Shown piece by piece: positions 6,568 to 11,668 of a stretch of 11,668 nucleotides of DNA. The translations under genes were made by a program, and so were the position numbers. Position 1 is the stretch's first letter; the number at the start of each line of letters is the position of its first letter. Origin of the DNA: Suilimivivens sp964393865 (GTDB lineage: Bacteria; Bacillota; Clostridia; Lachnospirales; Lachnospiraceae); contig CAYMUW010000063.1 in assembly GCA_964393865.1 (NCBI GenBank), positions 1 through 11,668 of the forward strand, given 5' to 3'. Below the pieces are notes generated by a model. That model saw only the letters and a program-made list of their open reading frames with translations. It searched no databases and was not told the origin of the DNA.

Positions 6568-7509
6568 TTATGGAAGAGTTTTCTGAAAATGCTGATAATC
6601 CTTGCAGGAATTCCAGTCGCCGCCCCAGGTGAAACCGTGCTCCTTAAAAAGCTTATAGCACAGATCGTTTTCATCGATTTTGTAAGGAAAATTCTGGGAG
6701 CGGTCAGCATATATTTCACTGCCCTTAGGAGAAATATAGTCTTCGCCGCTTCCATATTTATCAAAAACAATATAGGGGTTATAGAAAGGGTTAATGTCAA
6801 TGGCGCAGCCCAGCCCATGCTTGGAAAGGCTGTCTGTTCCATCCACTACCCGGTAATTAAAGCAGGAGGTGTTATTGTCTTCCATGGAAGCGGTATCATC
6901 TCCATTATATTCTTCAATCAGTCTGATTTTTTCGATCTGGTATTCGTTTTTATATAATTCATAAAAAATTTCTATTAAATCCTGTGCAATGCCCTTGTTG
7001 CAAATCAATTCTCCGGTTTGAACTTCCCCGTTAAAATCATAATATAATACATTCATATAGCACAGATCATCATAGGATATGGCAGCCTCCTCCTGATCTG
7101 CGATTACATTGACTGCCTGAACGGAAAGGGCGGGAACGATACTTTCGGATACGGGGTAAGAGATGCCGGTGATTTTGGCAACTACGGCATCTGTCAGAGG
7201 CTGATAAAAAAAGCCGTCCTGATAATGGGTGCTGTCTGCTGTTTCCACCTCCGTTGGGAGAAAGCCGGGTACTGCAGAATTACCGATTTCAGGAGAAGGC
7301 TGTACAGCTTCTGAAGAGGGCGTGGGGGATGGCTTCTGTGAGGGTGAAGGGGAGGGTGACTCTGTTTTCGCAGGAGTGGCATATGCGATTTCAGGATTCT
7401 TGTCCGCATATTCGGCTAAGGTTTCGCCGCGCGTAAGTATGCGGATAATCGCAGAGCACATCAGTATTAATAAAAGCAGCAATCCTGCCGGTTTTAACCA
7501 TTTATCCAT
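6568..7509 (-). CDS. membrane-anchored M15-family zinc peptidase (D,D-carboxypeptidase/L,D-endopeptidase type)
   Basis: Predicted to cut peptide bonds in peptidoglycan stem peptides outside the cell. The 313-residue form starts at the ATG at 7509 (MDKWLKPAG). AAAGGAT (7518-7524) lies 8 bases upstream on this strand, and a membrane helix follows at about 6-24 (LLLLLILMCSAIIRI). The frame stays open to an ATG at 7731, but that start has no ribosome-binding site and would code a repeat-derived extension. A Pro/Ser/Thr-rich linker at about 40-75 (SPSPSPSQKPSPTPSS) leads to a domain with the M15 zinc site: His231 and Asp238 in KHGLGCAIDINP, Asp304 as likely catalytic acid and His307 in WNSCKDYQHFQ. 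This arrangement fits the Ply500/CwlK-like subgroup (DxxH) better than VanX (ExxH). It is an uncleaved-anchor type with no other cell-wall genes nearby, transcribed against its neighbours. Confidence 0.88.
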   Translation of the reverse strand: MDKWLKPAGLLLLLILMCSAIIRILTRGETLAEYADKNPEIAYATPAKTESPSPSPSQKPSPTPSSEAVQPSPEIGNSAVPGFLPTEVETADSTHYQDGFFYQPLTDAVVAKITGISYPVSESIVPALSVQAVNVIADQEEAAISYDDLCYMNVLYYDFNGEVQTGELICNKGIAQDLIEIFYELYKNEYQIEKIRLIEEYNGDDTASMEDNNTSCFNYRVVDGTDSLSKHGLGCAIDINPFYNPYIVFDKYGSGEDYISPKGSEIYADRSQNFPYKIDENDLCYKLFKEHGFTWGGDWNSCKDYQHFQKTLP

Positions 7510-7560
7510 TGAAAAAGATCCTTTCGAAAAAAGTAAATTGCGGTTCATCCCGGTTTCCAA

Positions 7561-7670
7561 GAAGCCGTTCAGCCCGCTTCCAGAGAAGCCGTTCAGCCCG
7601 CTTCCAGAGAAGCCGTCCAGTCCGCTTCCAACGAAGCAGTCAGCCCGCTTCCAGAGAGGCCGTTCAGCCC
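7561..7670. repeat. 24-bp tandem repeat, about 4.5 units
   Basis: Three 24-bp units (7561-7584, 7585-7608, 7609-7632), a 23-bp unit (7633-7655) and a partial unit to about 7670 follow the pattern GAAGCCGTTCAGCCCGCTTC plus CAGA. The first two are identical; the later ones carry point changes and one deletion. Each holds GAAGC/GCTTC arms that could form a small hairpin. It lies 50 bases upstream of the chosen peptidase start, in the predicted 5' untranslated leader. In the open frame it would encode an 8-residue Gly-Ser-Gly-Leu-Asn-Gly-Phe-Ser-type repeat. Confidence 0.9.
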
Positions 7671-7747
7671 GCGCCATTCGCAAAATCGCGCCTGCGGCGC
7701 TTCCCGCTGCTGCGCAGCTGTTTTTGCTCATAAGAAGGCGCTCATCT

Positions 7748-7808
7748 CATGCAGTTATCAGCTCTCAAAAATGTGCAAGCACATTTTGTGAGCGCTATTA
7801 ACTGCATG
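7748..7808. repeat. 61-bp near-perfect palindrome
   Basis: The arms 7748-7776 and 7779-7808 form 26 base pairs around a 2-base turn, with three mismatches and one bulged base. The outer 10 bp (CATGCAGTTA/TAACTGCATG) and inner 9 bp (AAAATGTGC/GCACATTTT) are perfect. GTTCAGCC (7662-7669, in the last tandem-repeat unit) recurs inverted as GGCTGAAC at 7808-7815, so palindrome and tandem repeat may belong to one larger element. No U-tract follows on either strand, so it is not an ordinary terminator. It looks like an intergenic palindromic (REP/MITE-like) repeat. Confidence 0.85.
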
Positions 7809-7827
7809 GCTGAACTGGTATATAGAA

Positions 7828-7856
7828 ATGATACGATAAATCACAATCTATTGCAA
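7828..7856 (-). promoter_or_regulatory. predicted promoter of the M15 peptidase gene
   Basis: Read on the minus strand: -35 TTGCAA (7851-7856), a 17-base spacer, and -10 TATCAT (7828-7833, 5 of 6 consensus). Transcription would start near 7821 and give a leader of about 310 bases that contains the palindrome and the tandem repeat before the ATG at 7509. The -35 hexamer is the same as that of the divergent ecfA1 promoter, because TTGCAA is its own reverse complement. Confidence 0.6.
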
Positions 7857-7879
7857 ATAAAAACAATATCTAGTACAAT
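7851..7879 (+). promoter_or_regulatory. predicted promoter of the ecf-truA operon
   Basis: The -35 box TTGCAA (7851-7856, 4 of 6 consensus), a 17-base spacer and the -10 box TACAAT (7874-7879, 5 of 6) predict a start near 7886. That leaves a leader of about 42 bases with GAGG at 7917-7920 before the ecfA1 ATG. Confidence 0.75.
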
Positions 7880-7927
7880 AAGGAGCAGGCGAAAATTGTA
7901 AACCTGTCGTAAAAATGAGGTAAACAA

Positions 7928-8773
7928 ATGGGAATTATTAAAACAGAGGATTTGGTTTTTGAATATATCCGAAGAGATGAGGAAGGAAATGTTGAGGGCA
8001 TCAGCAGAGCTGTGGATGAAGTCAGCCTTGATGTTGAGCAAGGGGATTTTGTGGCTATTTTGGGTCACAACGGTTCCGGTAAATCAACTCTGGCCAAGCA
8101 TATCAACGCTATTCTTTATCCTACGGAAGGAACGGTTTGGGTGGATGGAAAGGATACCTCCAAGGAAGAGTTTTTGTGGGAAATCAGGCAGGAAGCAGGT
8201 ATGGTATTCCAGAATCCCGATAATCAGATCATCGGGCAGGTAGTGGAAGAGGATGTAGGCTTTGGCCCGGAAAATCTGGGTGTGCCCACCAAAGAGATTT
8301 GGGAGCGGGTAGAAGAAAGCCTTAAGGCAGTGGGGATGTATGAATTTCGAAAGCATTCTCCCAACAAGCTTTCGGGAGGACAGAAGCAGCGTGTCTCCAT
8401 AGCAGGAGTAATTGCCATGCATCCCAAATGTATCATATTGGACGAGCCGACTGCCATGCTGGACCCCAATGGACGTAAGGAAGTGATCCGAGCGGTGAGG
8501 GCGCTGAATGATGTAGAGGGTATTACTGTTATCCTGATTACACATTATATGGAAGAAATTATTCATGCCAATAAGGTGTTTGTGATGGACAAGGGCAGAA
8601 TTGCCATGGAGGGAACACCCAGAGAGATATTCAGTCAGGTGGAGAAGTTGAAGGAGCTTAGGCTGGATGTGCCTCAGGTTACATTGCTGGCCCATGAGTT
8701 GAAAAAGAGCGGACTGAATATTCCTGAGGGAGTATTAACCACTCAGGAGCTTGTGAAGGCACTGGGACTGTAA
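7928..8773 (+). CDS. ecfA1: energy-coupling factor transporter ATPase EcfA1
   Basis: One of two ATPases that drive an ECF-type importer for vitamins or trace nutrients, working at the cytoplasmic face of the membrane with EcfA2 and EcfT. The 281 residues show a full ABC nucleotide-binding domain: Walker A GHNGSGKST (46-54), Q-loop FQNPDNQ (Gln95), signature LSGGQ (148-152), Walker B CIILDEP (168-174, Asp172/Glu173) and the H-loop His206 in THYMEE. The C-terminal extension after about 230 (GTPREIF, LDVPQVT) is typical of EcfA proteins and forms the ATPase dimer contact. GAGG lies 7 bases before the ATG. A promoter precedes it, and ecfA2 follows after 45 bases. No substrate-binding S component is in the window, so this looks like the shared group II module that serves S components elsewhere. 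Confidence 0.95.
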   Translation: MGIIKTEDLVFEYIRRDEEGNVEGISRAVDEVSLDVEQGDFVAILGHNGSGKSTLAKHINAILYPTEGTVWVDGKDTSKEEFLWEIRQEAGMVFQNPDNQIIGQVVEEDVGFGPENLGVPTKEIWERVEESLKAVGMYEFRKHSPNKLSGGQKQRVSIAGVIAMHPKCIILDEPTAMLDPNGRKEVIRAVRALNDVEGITVILITHYMEEIIHANKVFVMDKGRIAMEGTPREIFSQVEKLKELRLDVPQVTLLAHELKKSGLNIPEGVLTTQELVKALGL

Positions 8774-8818
8774 GTGCCAAAGAACCGGCCGGATGGGCGG
8801 TAAGGTGAGGATAGAGAA

Positions 8819-9673
8819 ATGTCAATCATTTTGGATCATGTAAGTCATATATATGAGGAAGGGACTGCGATGGAGTATGCGGCCCTGAAAGATATCAATC
8901 TGGTGATACCGGACGGACAGTTTATCGGTTTGATTGGTCATACCGGATCAGGCAAATCAACTCTGGTGCAGCACCTAAATGGACTGCTGGCCCCTACCAG
9001 GGGAAATATCTATTACAACGGAGCGGACATTCATGAAAGCGGTTATAATAAGAAGGAACTGAGAAGTAAGGTAGGACTGGTATTTCAGTATCCGGAGCAT
9101 CAGTTGTTTGAAATTGATGTGTTTTCGGATGTATGCTTCGGGCCTAAAAATCTTGGTTTGGATAAAAAAGAGACAGAGCTTCGGGCTTATGCGGCTTTGA
9201 AGCAGGTGGGACTGGAGGACGAATATTTTTATCAGTCTCCGTTTGATCTTTCCGGCGGTCAAAAAAGAAGAGTAGCCATAGCCGGGGTACTGGCTATGAA
9301 GCCGGAGGTTTTGATTTTGGATGAGCCGACGGCCGGACTGGACCCCAAGGGAAGAGACGAGATACTGGATCAGGTGGCCAAGCTCAGGGAAGAGACGGGA
9401 ATGACGGTAATTCTTGTGTCACACAGCATGGAGGATGTTGCCAAGTATGTGGATCGGATTATTGTTATGAACAAGGGTGAGGTAATGTTCGATGATGTTC
9501 CCAAGGAGGTTTTCAGGCATTATAAGGAGCTTGAGCAGGTAGGGCTGGCGGCTCCTCAGGTAACCTATATTATGCAGGCCCTTAAGGCAGCAGGACTTGC
9601 AGTGGACACGGATATTACCAATATCGAGGAGGCAAAGGCAGCAATCATACAGGCGTTGAAGCTGCAGAGGTAG
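8819..9673 (+). CDS. ecfA2: energy-coupling factor transporter ATPase EcfA2
   Basis: The second, non-identical ATPase of the ECF module. In 284 residues it carries Walker A GHTGSGKST (40-48), Q-loop FQYPEHQLF (Gln90), signature LSGGQ (144-148), Walker B VLILDEP (164-170, Asp168/Glu169) and the H-loop His202 in SHSMED. The FQYPEHQLFE sequence and the AGLDP D-loop distinguish it from the first ATPase (FQNPDNQ, AMLDP). GTGAGGA (8805-8811) lies 7 bases before the ATG. The 45-base gap from ecfA1 holds CCGGCCGGATG, a sequence also found in the rpoA-rplQ gap. ecfT begins 4 bases after the stop, so the two are translationally linked. Confidence 0.95.
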   Translation: MSIILDHVSHIYEEGTAMEYAALKDINLVIPDGQFIGLIGHTGSGKSTLVQHLNGLLAPTRGNIYYNGADIHESGYNKKELRSKVGLVFQYPEHQLFEIDVFSDVCFGPKNLGLDKKETELRAYAALKQVGLEDEYFYQSPFDLSGGQKRRVAIAGVLAMKPEVLILDEPTAGLDPKGRDEILDQVAKLREETGMTVILVSHSMEDVAKYVDRIIVMNKGEVMFDDVPKEVFRHYKELEQVGLAAPQVTYIMQALKAAGLAVDTDITNIEEAKAAIIQALKLQR

Positions 9674-9677
9674 CGGA

Positions 9678-10481
9678 ATGTTAAGAGATATTACGTTGGG
9701 ACAATACTATCAGACAGATTCGGTGATTCACAGACTTGACCCCAGAGTGAAGCTTGTGACGACACTGTGTTATATTATTTCCCTTTTTATTGTGGATAAC
9801 TGGATAGGATATGCGATTGCGGGAGTTTTCCTTTTATTAGTGATTAAGCTTTCCAAAGTGCCGTTTAAATTTATGGTAAGAGGAATGAAGTCCATTGTGT
9901 TCCTGTTGCTTTTTGCTGCGGTGTTTAATCTGTTTTTGACGCCCGGAGAAGTAGTGGTAGAATTCTGGAAGCTTCGTATTACCAGGGAGGGAATAAGGCT
10001 GGCATCCCAAATGGCGGTAAGACTGGTGTTCTTGATTATGGGCTCCTCTGTTATGACCCTTACCACTACCCCCAACAATCTGACGGATGCTTTGGAAAAG
10101 CTGCTCGGACCGTTAAAGGTGCTTAAGGTGCCCGTCCATGAAATTGCAATGATGATGTCCATTGCGCTTCGCTTTATCCCGATTTTGCTGGAGGAAACGG
10201 ACAAGATCATGAAAGCGCAGATCGCCAGAGGCGCAGATTTTGAAAGCGGAAATCTCATTAAAAAAGTAAAAAGTCTGGTACCACTTTTGGTGCCGCTGTT
10301 TATCTCAGCGTTCCGGCGTGCCAATGATCTGGCGATGGCTATGGAAGCCAGATGTTATCGGGGAGGAGACCATCGAACCAAGATGAAGCCCCTTATTTAT
10401 AAAAAGAGAGACGGACTTGCCTATGGCGTTGTGGTTTGCTATTTGGCGGTTTGTATTGTGTTTGGCAAGGTGCTTTGGTAA
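9678..10481 (+). CDS. ecfT: energy-coupling factor transporter transmembrane protein EcfT
   Basis: The membrane scaffold that couples the EcfA1/EcfA2 ATPases to exchangeable substrate-binding S components. The 267 residues contain hydrophobic membrane segments at about 28-56, 72-88, 112-130, 153-172, 198-215 and 246-265 (approximate). They also contain the two conserved coupling-helix motifs that contact the ATPases: Ala-Arg-Gly at 183-185 (QIARGADF) and ARCYRGG at 224-230, where the usual form is ARGYRGG, so Gly has become Cys226. AGAGG (9666-9670) sits inside the end of ecfA2, 7 bases before the ATG, which indicates tight coupling. The gene ends 28 bases before truA. Confidence 0.94.
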   Translation: MLRDITLGQYYQTDSVIHRLDPRVKLVTTLCYIISLFIVDNWIGYAIAGVFLLLVIKLSKVPFKFMVRGMKSIVFLLLFAAVFNLFLTPGEVVVEFWKLRITREGIRLASQMAVRLVFLIMGSSVMTLTTTPNNLTDALEKLLGPLKVLKVPVHEIAMMMSIALRFIPILLEETDKIMKAQIARGADFESGNLIKKVKSLVPLLVPLFISAFRRANDLAMAMEARCYRGGDHRTKMKPLIYKKRDGLAYGVVVCYLAVCIVFGKVLW

Positions 10482-10509
10482 GGCACCCTGGAAGGAACAG
10501 GAGATTATT

Positions 10510-11295
10510 TTGAAAAGGATAATGCTGGTGGTTGCTTACGACGGAACGGCCTATCACGGATGGCAGGTTCAGCCGGGGGCTCCAACAATTGAGGGCGAAT
10601 TAAACAGGGCGTTAAAAGAACTGCTTGGTGAAGAGATACATGTAATCGGAGCCAGCAGAACCGATTCAGGCGTACATGCTTTAGGCAATGTGGCAGTATT
10701 TGATACCAATACCAGAATTCCGGCAGAAAAACTGTCTTATGCACTGAACCAGAGGCTGCCGGGGGACATTAAGATACAAAGCTCCGAGGAGGTACCGGGA
10801 AATTTTCACCCAAGGAATTGTGAAAGCCGGAAAACTTATGAGTATAGGATTTTAAACAGAGAGTTTCCTCTTCCCACAAAAAGCAGATATTCTTACTTCA
10901 CATATGTGCATCTTAATCTTGAAAGGATGCAGGAGGCTGCCGGGTATCTGGTTGGAGAGCATGATTTCAAAAGCTTTTGTGCCACGGCGGCGGTAGTGGA
11001 GAGCACCGTTAGAACGATTTATGAGCTTTCGGTGGAAAAGACAGGGGAAGAGATTGTCATTCGCATTTGTGGAAACGGTTTTCTTTATAATATGGTAAGA
11101 ATCATTGCGGGCACTTTGATGGAGGTGGGGAGAGGCAGCCATAAGCCGGAAGAGATAAGAGATATTCTGGCGGCACAAAACAGAGCGGCGGCAGGTCCTA
11201 CGGCTCCAGCCTGTGGATTGACGCTTGTCAGATATGAGCTTCAGAACGGACCTCAAAATGAAAAAAGGCTGAAAAAGGCTGAAAAAGGCTGCTGA
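10510..11295 (+). CDS. truA: tRNA pseudouridine(38-40) synthase TruA
   Basis: Converts uridines 38-40 in the anticodon stem-loop of many tRNAs to pseudouridine. I choose the TTG at 10510 (261 residues, starting MKRIMLVVAYDGTAYHGWQV). AGGAG at 10499-10503 precedes it by 6 bases, and the ATG at 10522 has its nearest purine stretch only 2 bases away. A longer frame reaching back to 10417 would overlap ecfT without cause. The catalytic aspartate is Asp52 in GASRTDSGVHALG. Other family motifs are FHPRNCESRKTYEYRI, HDFKSFC, GNGFLYNMVRIIAGTL and GPTAPACGLTLVRYEL. The last residues (NEKRLKKAEKGC) are coded by a short A-rich repeat and look like slippage-made tail rather than fold. It is probably co-transcribed with ecfT, as in many Firmicutes. 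Confidence 0.94.
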   Translation: MKRIMLVVAYDGTAYHGWQVQPGAPTIEGELNRALKELLGEEIHVIGASRTDSGVHALGNVAVFDTNTRIPAEKLSYALNQRLPGDIKIQSSEEVPGNFHPRNCESRKTYEYRILNREFPLPTKSRYSYFTYVHLNLERMQEAAGYLVGEHDFKSFCATAAVVESTVRTIYELSVEKTGEEIVIRICGNGFLYNMVRIIAGTLMEVGRGSHKPEEIRDILAAQNRAAAGPTAPACGLTLVRYELQNGPQNEKRLKKAEKGC

Positions 11296-11320
11296 AAAAA
11301 GCCTGAAAAAAGGCTGCTGA
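11261..11320. repeat. 10-bp A-rich microrepeat at the truA stop codon
   Basis: Three near-identical 10-base units of the form GAAAAAGGCT occupy 11261-11290, followed by further copies broken by GCTGA and AGCCT to about 11320. The truA stop (11293-11295) lies inside the array, so unit number and frame set the length of the protein tail. AGCCT/AGGCT arms could form a small hairpin at about 11300-11315. Confidence 0.75.
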
Positions 11321-11358
11321 AGTGAAAAGTTTATTTCCACTTTGAAAACTGCCAAGGG

Positions 11359-11402
11359 AAAAGTGGCATTTACTCTTACAGAAAAGGGTAAATGTCATTT
11401 TT
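11359..11402 (+). terminator. intrinsic terminator of the ecf-truA operon
   Basis: A 19-base arm at 11359-11377 pairs along its full length with 11384-11402, allowing three G-U pairs, around a 6-base loop. The 3' arm ends in TTTTT. It lies 64 bases past the truA stop. Transcription should end here, so the operon does not continue into rplM-rpsI, the genes that often follow truA in Firmicutes. Confidence 0.88.
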
Positions 11403-11583
11403 CTCTTTAAAATAGTGGCATTAAGTGTTACAATTTATTTATCAGATGACAGATCATCAGGATTTATATGTATATTTTTGCATGCTAAAAGAGCGGACTT
11501 TAATCGAACATTTATTCAGTGTAGGACTAAATTCCACTTTTGGATGGGAATATATGATCCGTCCTGACAGCCATCTGTAAAAG
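11403..11583. other. intergenic region, no supported gene
   Basis: AT-rich spacer between the truA terminator and the convergent gene at the window end. It holds a repeat of GTGGCATT (11414-11421, also in the terminator stem), a GATGA/TCATC hairpin near 11445-11458, and nested complementary segments AGGAC(ATTCC...GGAAT)GTCCT at about 11523-11564. A 32-codon ORF at 11482-11580 has no clear ribosome-binding site. I see no strong promoter. Confidence 0.4.
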
Positions 11584-11668
11584 TTAATTTTTGAGAAGGT
11601 AAGGTTTCAAAATAACCTTATCTTTCTCTATCTTATGGATTCCGTAAGCCTCAAGCTTTTCGTACAGA
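11584..11668 (-). CDS. C-terminal fragment of an unidentified protein, cut by window end
   Basis: On the minus strand one frame is open from the window edge to a TAA at 11584-11586 and gives 27 residues: LYEKLEAYGIHKIEKDKV, then ILKPYLLKN. The mix of charged and aliphatic residues and the codon choice look like a real protein end, while the other two minus frames stop early or lack this character. The fragment is too short to name a family. It would converge on the ecf-truA operon. A strong self-complementary stretch at 11593-11628 falls inside its coding sequence. Confidence 0.5.
   Translation of the reverse strand, partial: LYEKLEAYGIHKIEKDKVILKPYLLKN

Noticed and set aside
7561..7670. CRISPR-like array
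   Set aside because: The units are directly adjacent with no spacers and no cas genes are near; it is a simple tandem repeat.
7510..7731. N-terminal extension of the M15 peptidase to an ATG at 7731 (74 extra residues with a Gly-Ser-Gly-Leu-Asn-Gly-Phe repeat)
   Set aside because: No ribosome-binding site precedes 7731. The extension is coded by the 24-bp tandem repeat and GC-rich hairpins, and the ATG at 7509 has AAAGGAT at good spacing followed directly by a membrane anchor.
7229..7801. 190-residue plus-strand ORF with Pro-Glu-Lys-Pro-Phe-Ser repeats
   Set aside because: It is the complement of the peptidase gene and of the tandem repeat; it has no family features, and its composition follows the repeat.
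10417..10509. Long N-terminal form of truA overlapping ecfT
   Set aside because: The extra residues are an out-of-frame reading of the EcfT membrane segment and do not resemble TruA; the TTG at 10510 has a proper ribosome-binding site.
11593..11628. Strong hairpin (GAGAAGGTAAGGTT with AACCTTATCTTTCTC) as a terminator
   Set aside because: There is no clean U-tract on either strand, and it falls within the coding sequence of the partial minus-strand gene.

Overview
The window is chromosomal DNA of a low-to-moderate GC Gram-positive bacterium, most likely a Clostridia member of the Lachnospiraceae type. This rests on the gene order rpsM-rpsK-rpsD-rpoA-rplQ followed by ecfA1-ecfA2-ecfT-truA, on a one-cysteine (zinc-free type) S4, on an RpoA beginning FDFERPNIE, and on a long L17 with a lysine-rich insertion. 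The assignment comes from recognising protein sequence; no search was run.

Region 1 (1-3510) is the 3' end of the large ribosomal-protein/alpha operon: S13, S11, S4, RNA polymerase alpha and L17, closed by a strong intrinsic terminator. Two gaps, rpsD-rpoA (211 nt) and rpoA-rplQ (236 nt), are unusually long and rich in complementary segments. They look like structured mRNA rather than spacer.

Region 2 (3511-7850) is an accessory block between rplQ and the ECF transporter genes. It has its own SigA-type promoter, a chemoreceptor (MCP) with a small membrane protein of unknown function, a decayed C-terminal fragment of an Rpn-type PD-(D/E)XK nuclease/transposase, and, on the minus strand, a membrane-anchored M15 zinc peptidase. 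The peptidase lies downstream of a repeat-rich leader of about 310 nt that holds a 24-bp tandem repeat and a near-perfect 61-bp palindrome. Intrinsic terminators separate the units.

Region 3 (7851-11402) is a compact operon: ecfA1, ecfA2 and ecfT encode the shared energising module of an energy-coupling-factor vitamin/micronutrient importer. They are followed by truA (tRNA pseudouridine synthase) and a strong terminator. The ecfA1 promoter and the divergent peptidase promoter appear to share one palindromic -35 hexamer.

Region 4 (11403-11668) is mostly non-coding and ends with the C-terminal 27 codons of a convergent minus-strand gene that runs out of the window. No CRISPR array, prophage, intact insertion sequence, tRNA or rRNA gene was seen. 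The least explained parts are the structured alpha-operon gaps, a sequence module shared between the rpoA-rplQ and ecfA1-ecfA2 gaps, the composite repeat in the peptidase leader, and the membrane protein with an asparagine heptad helix.
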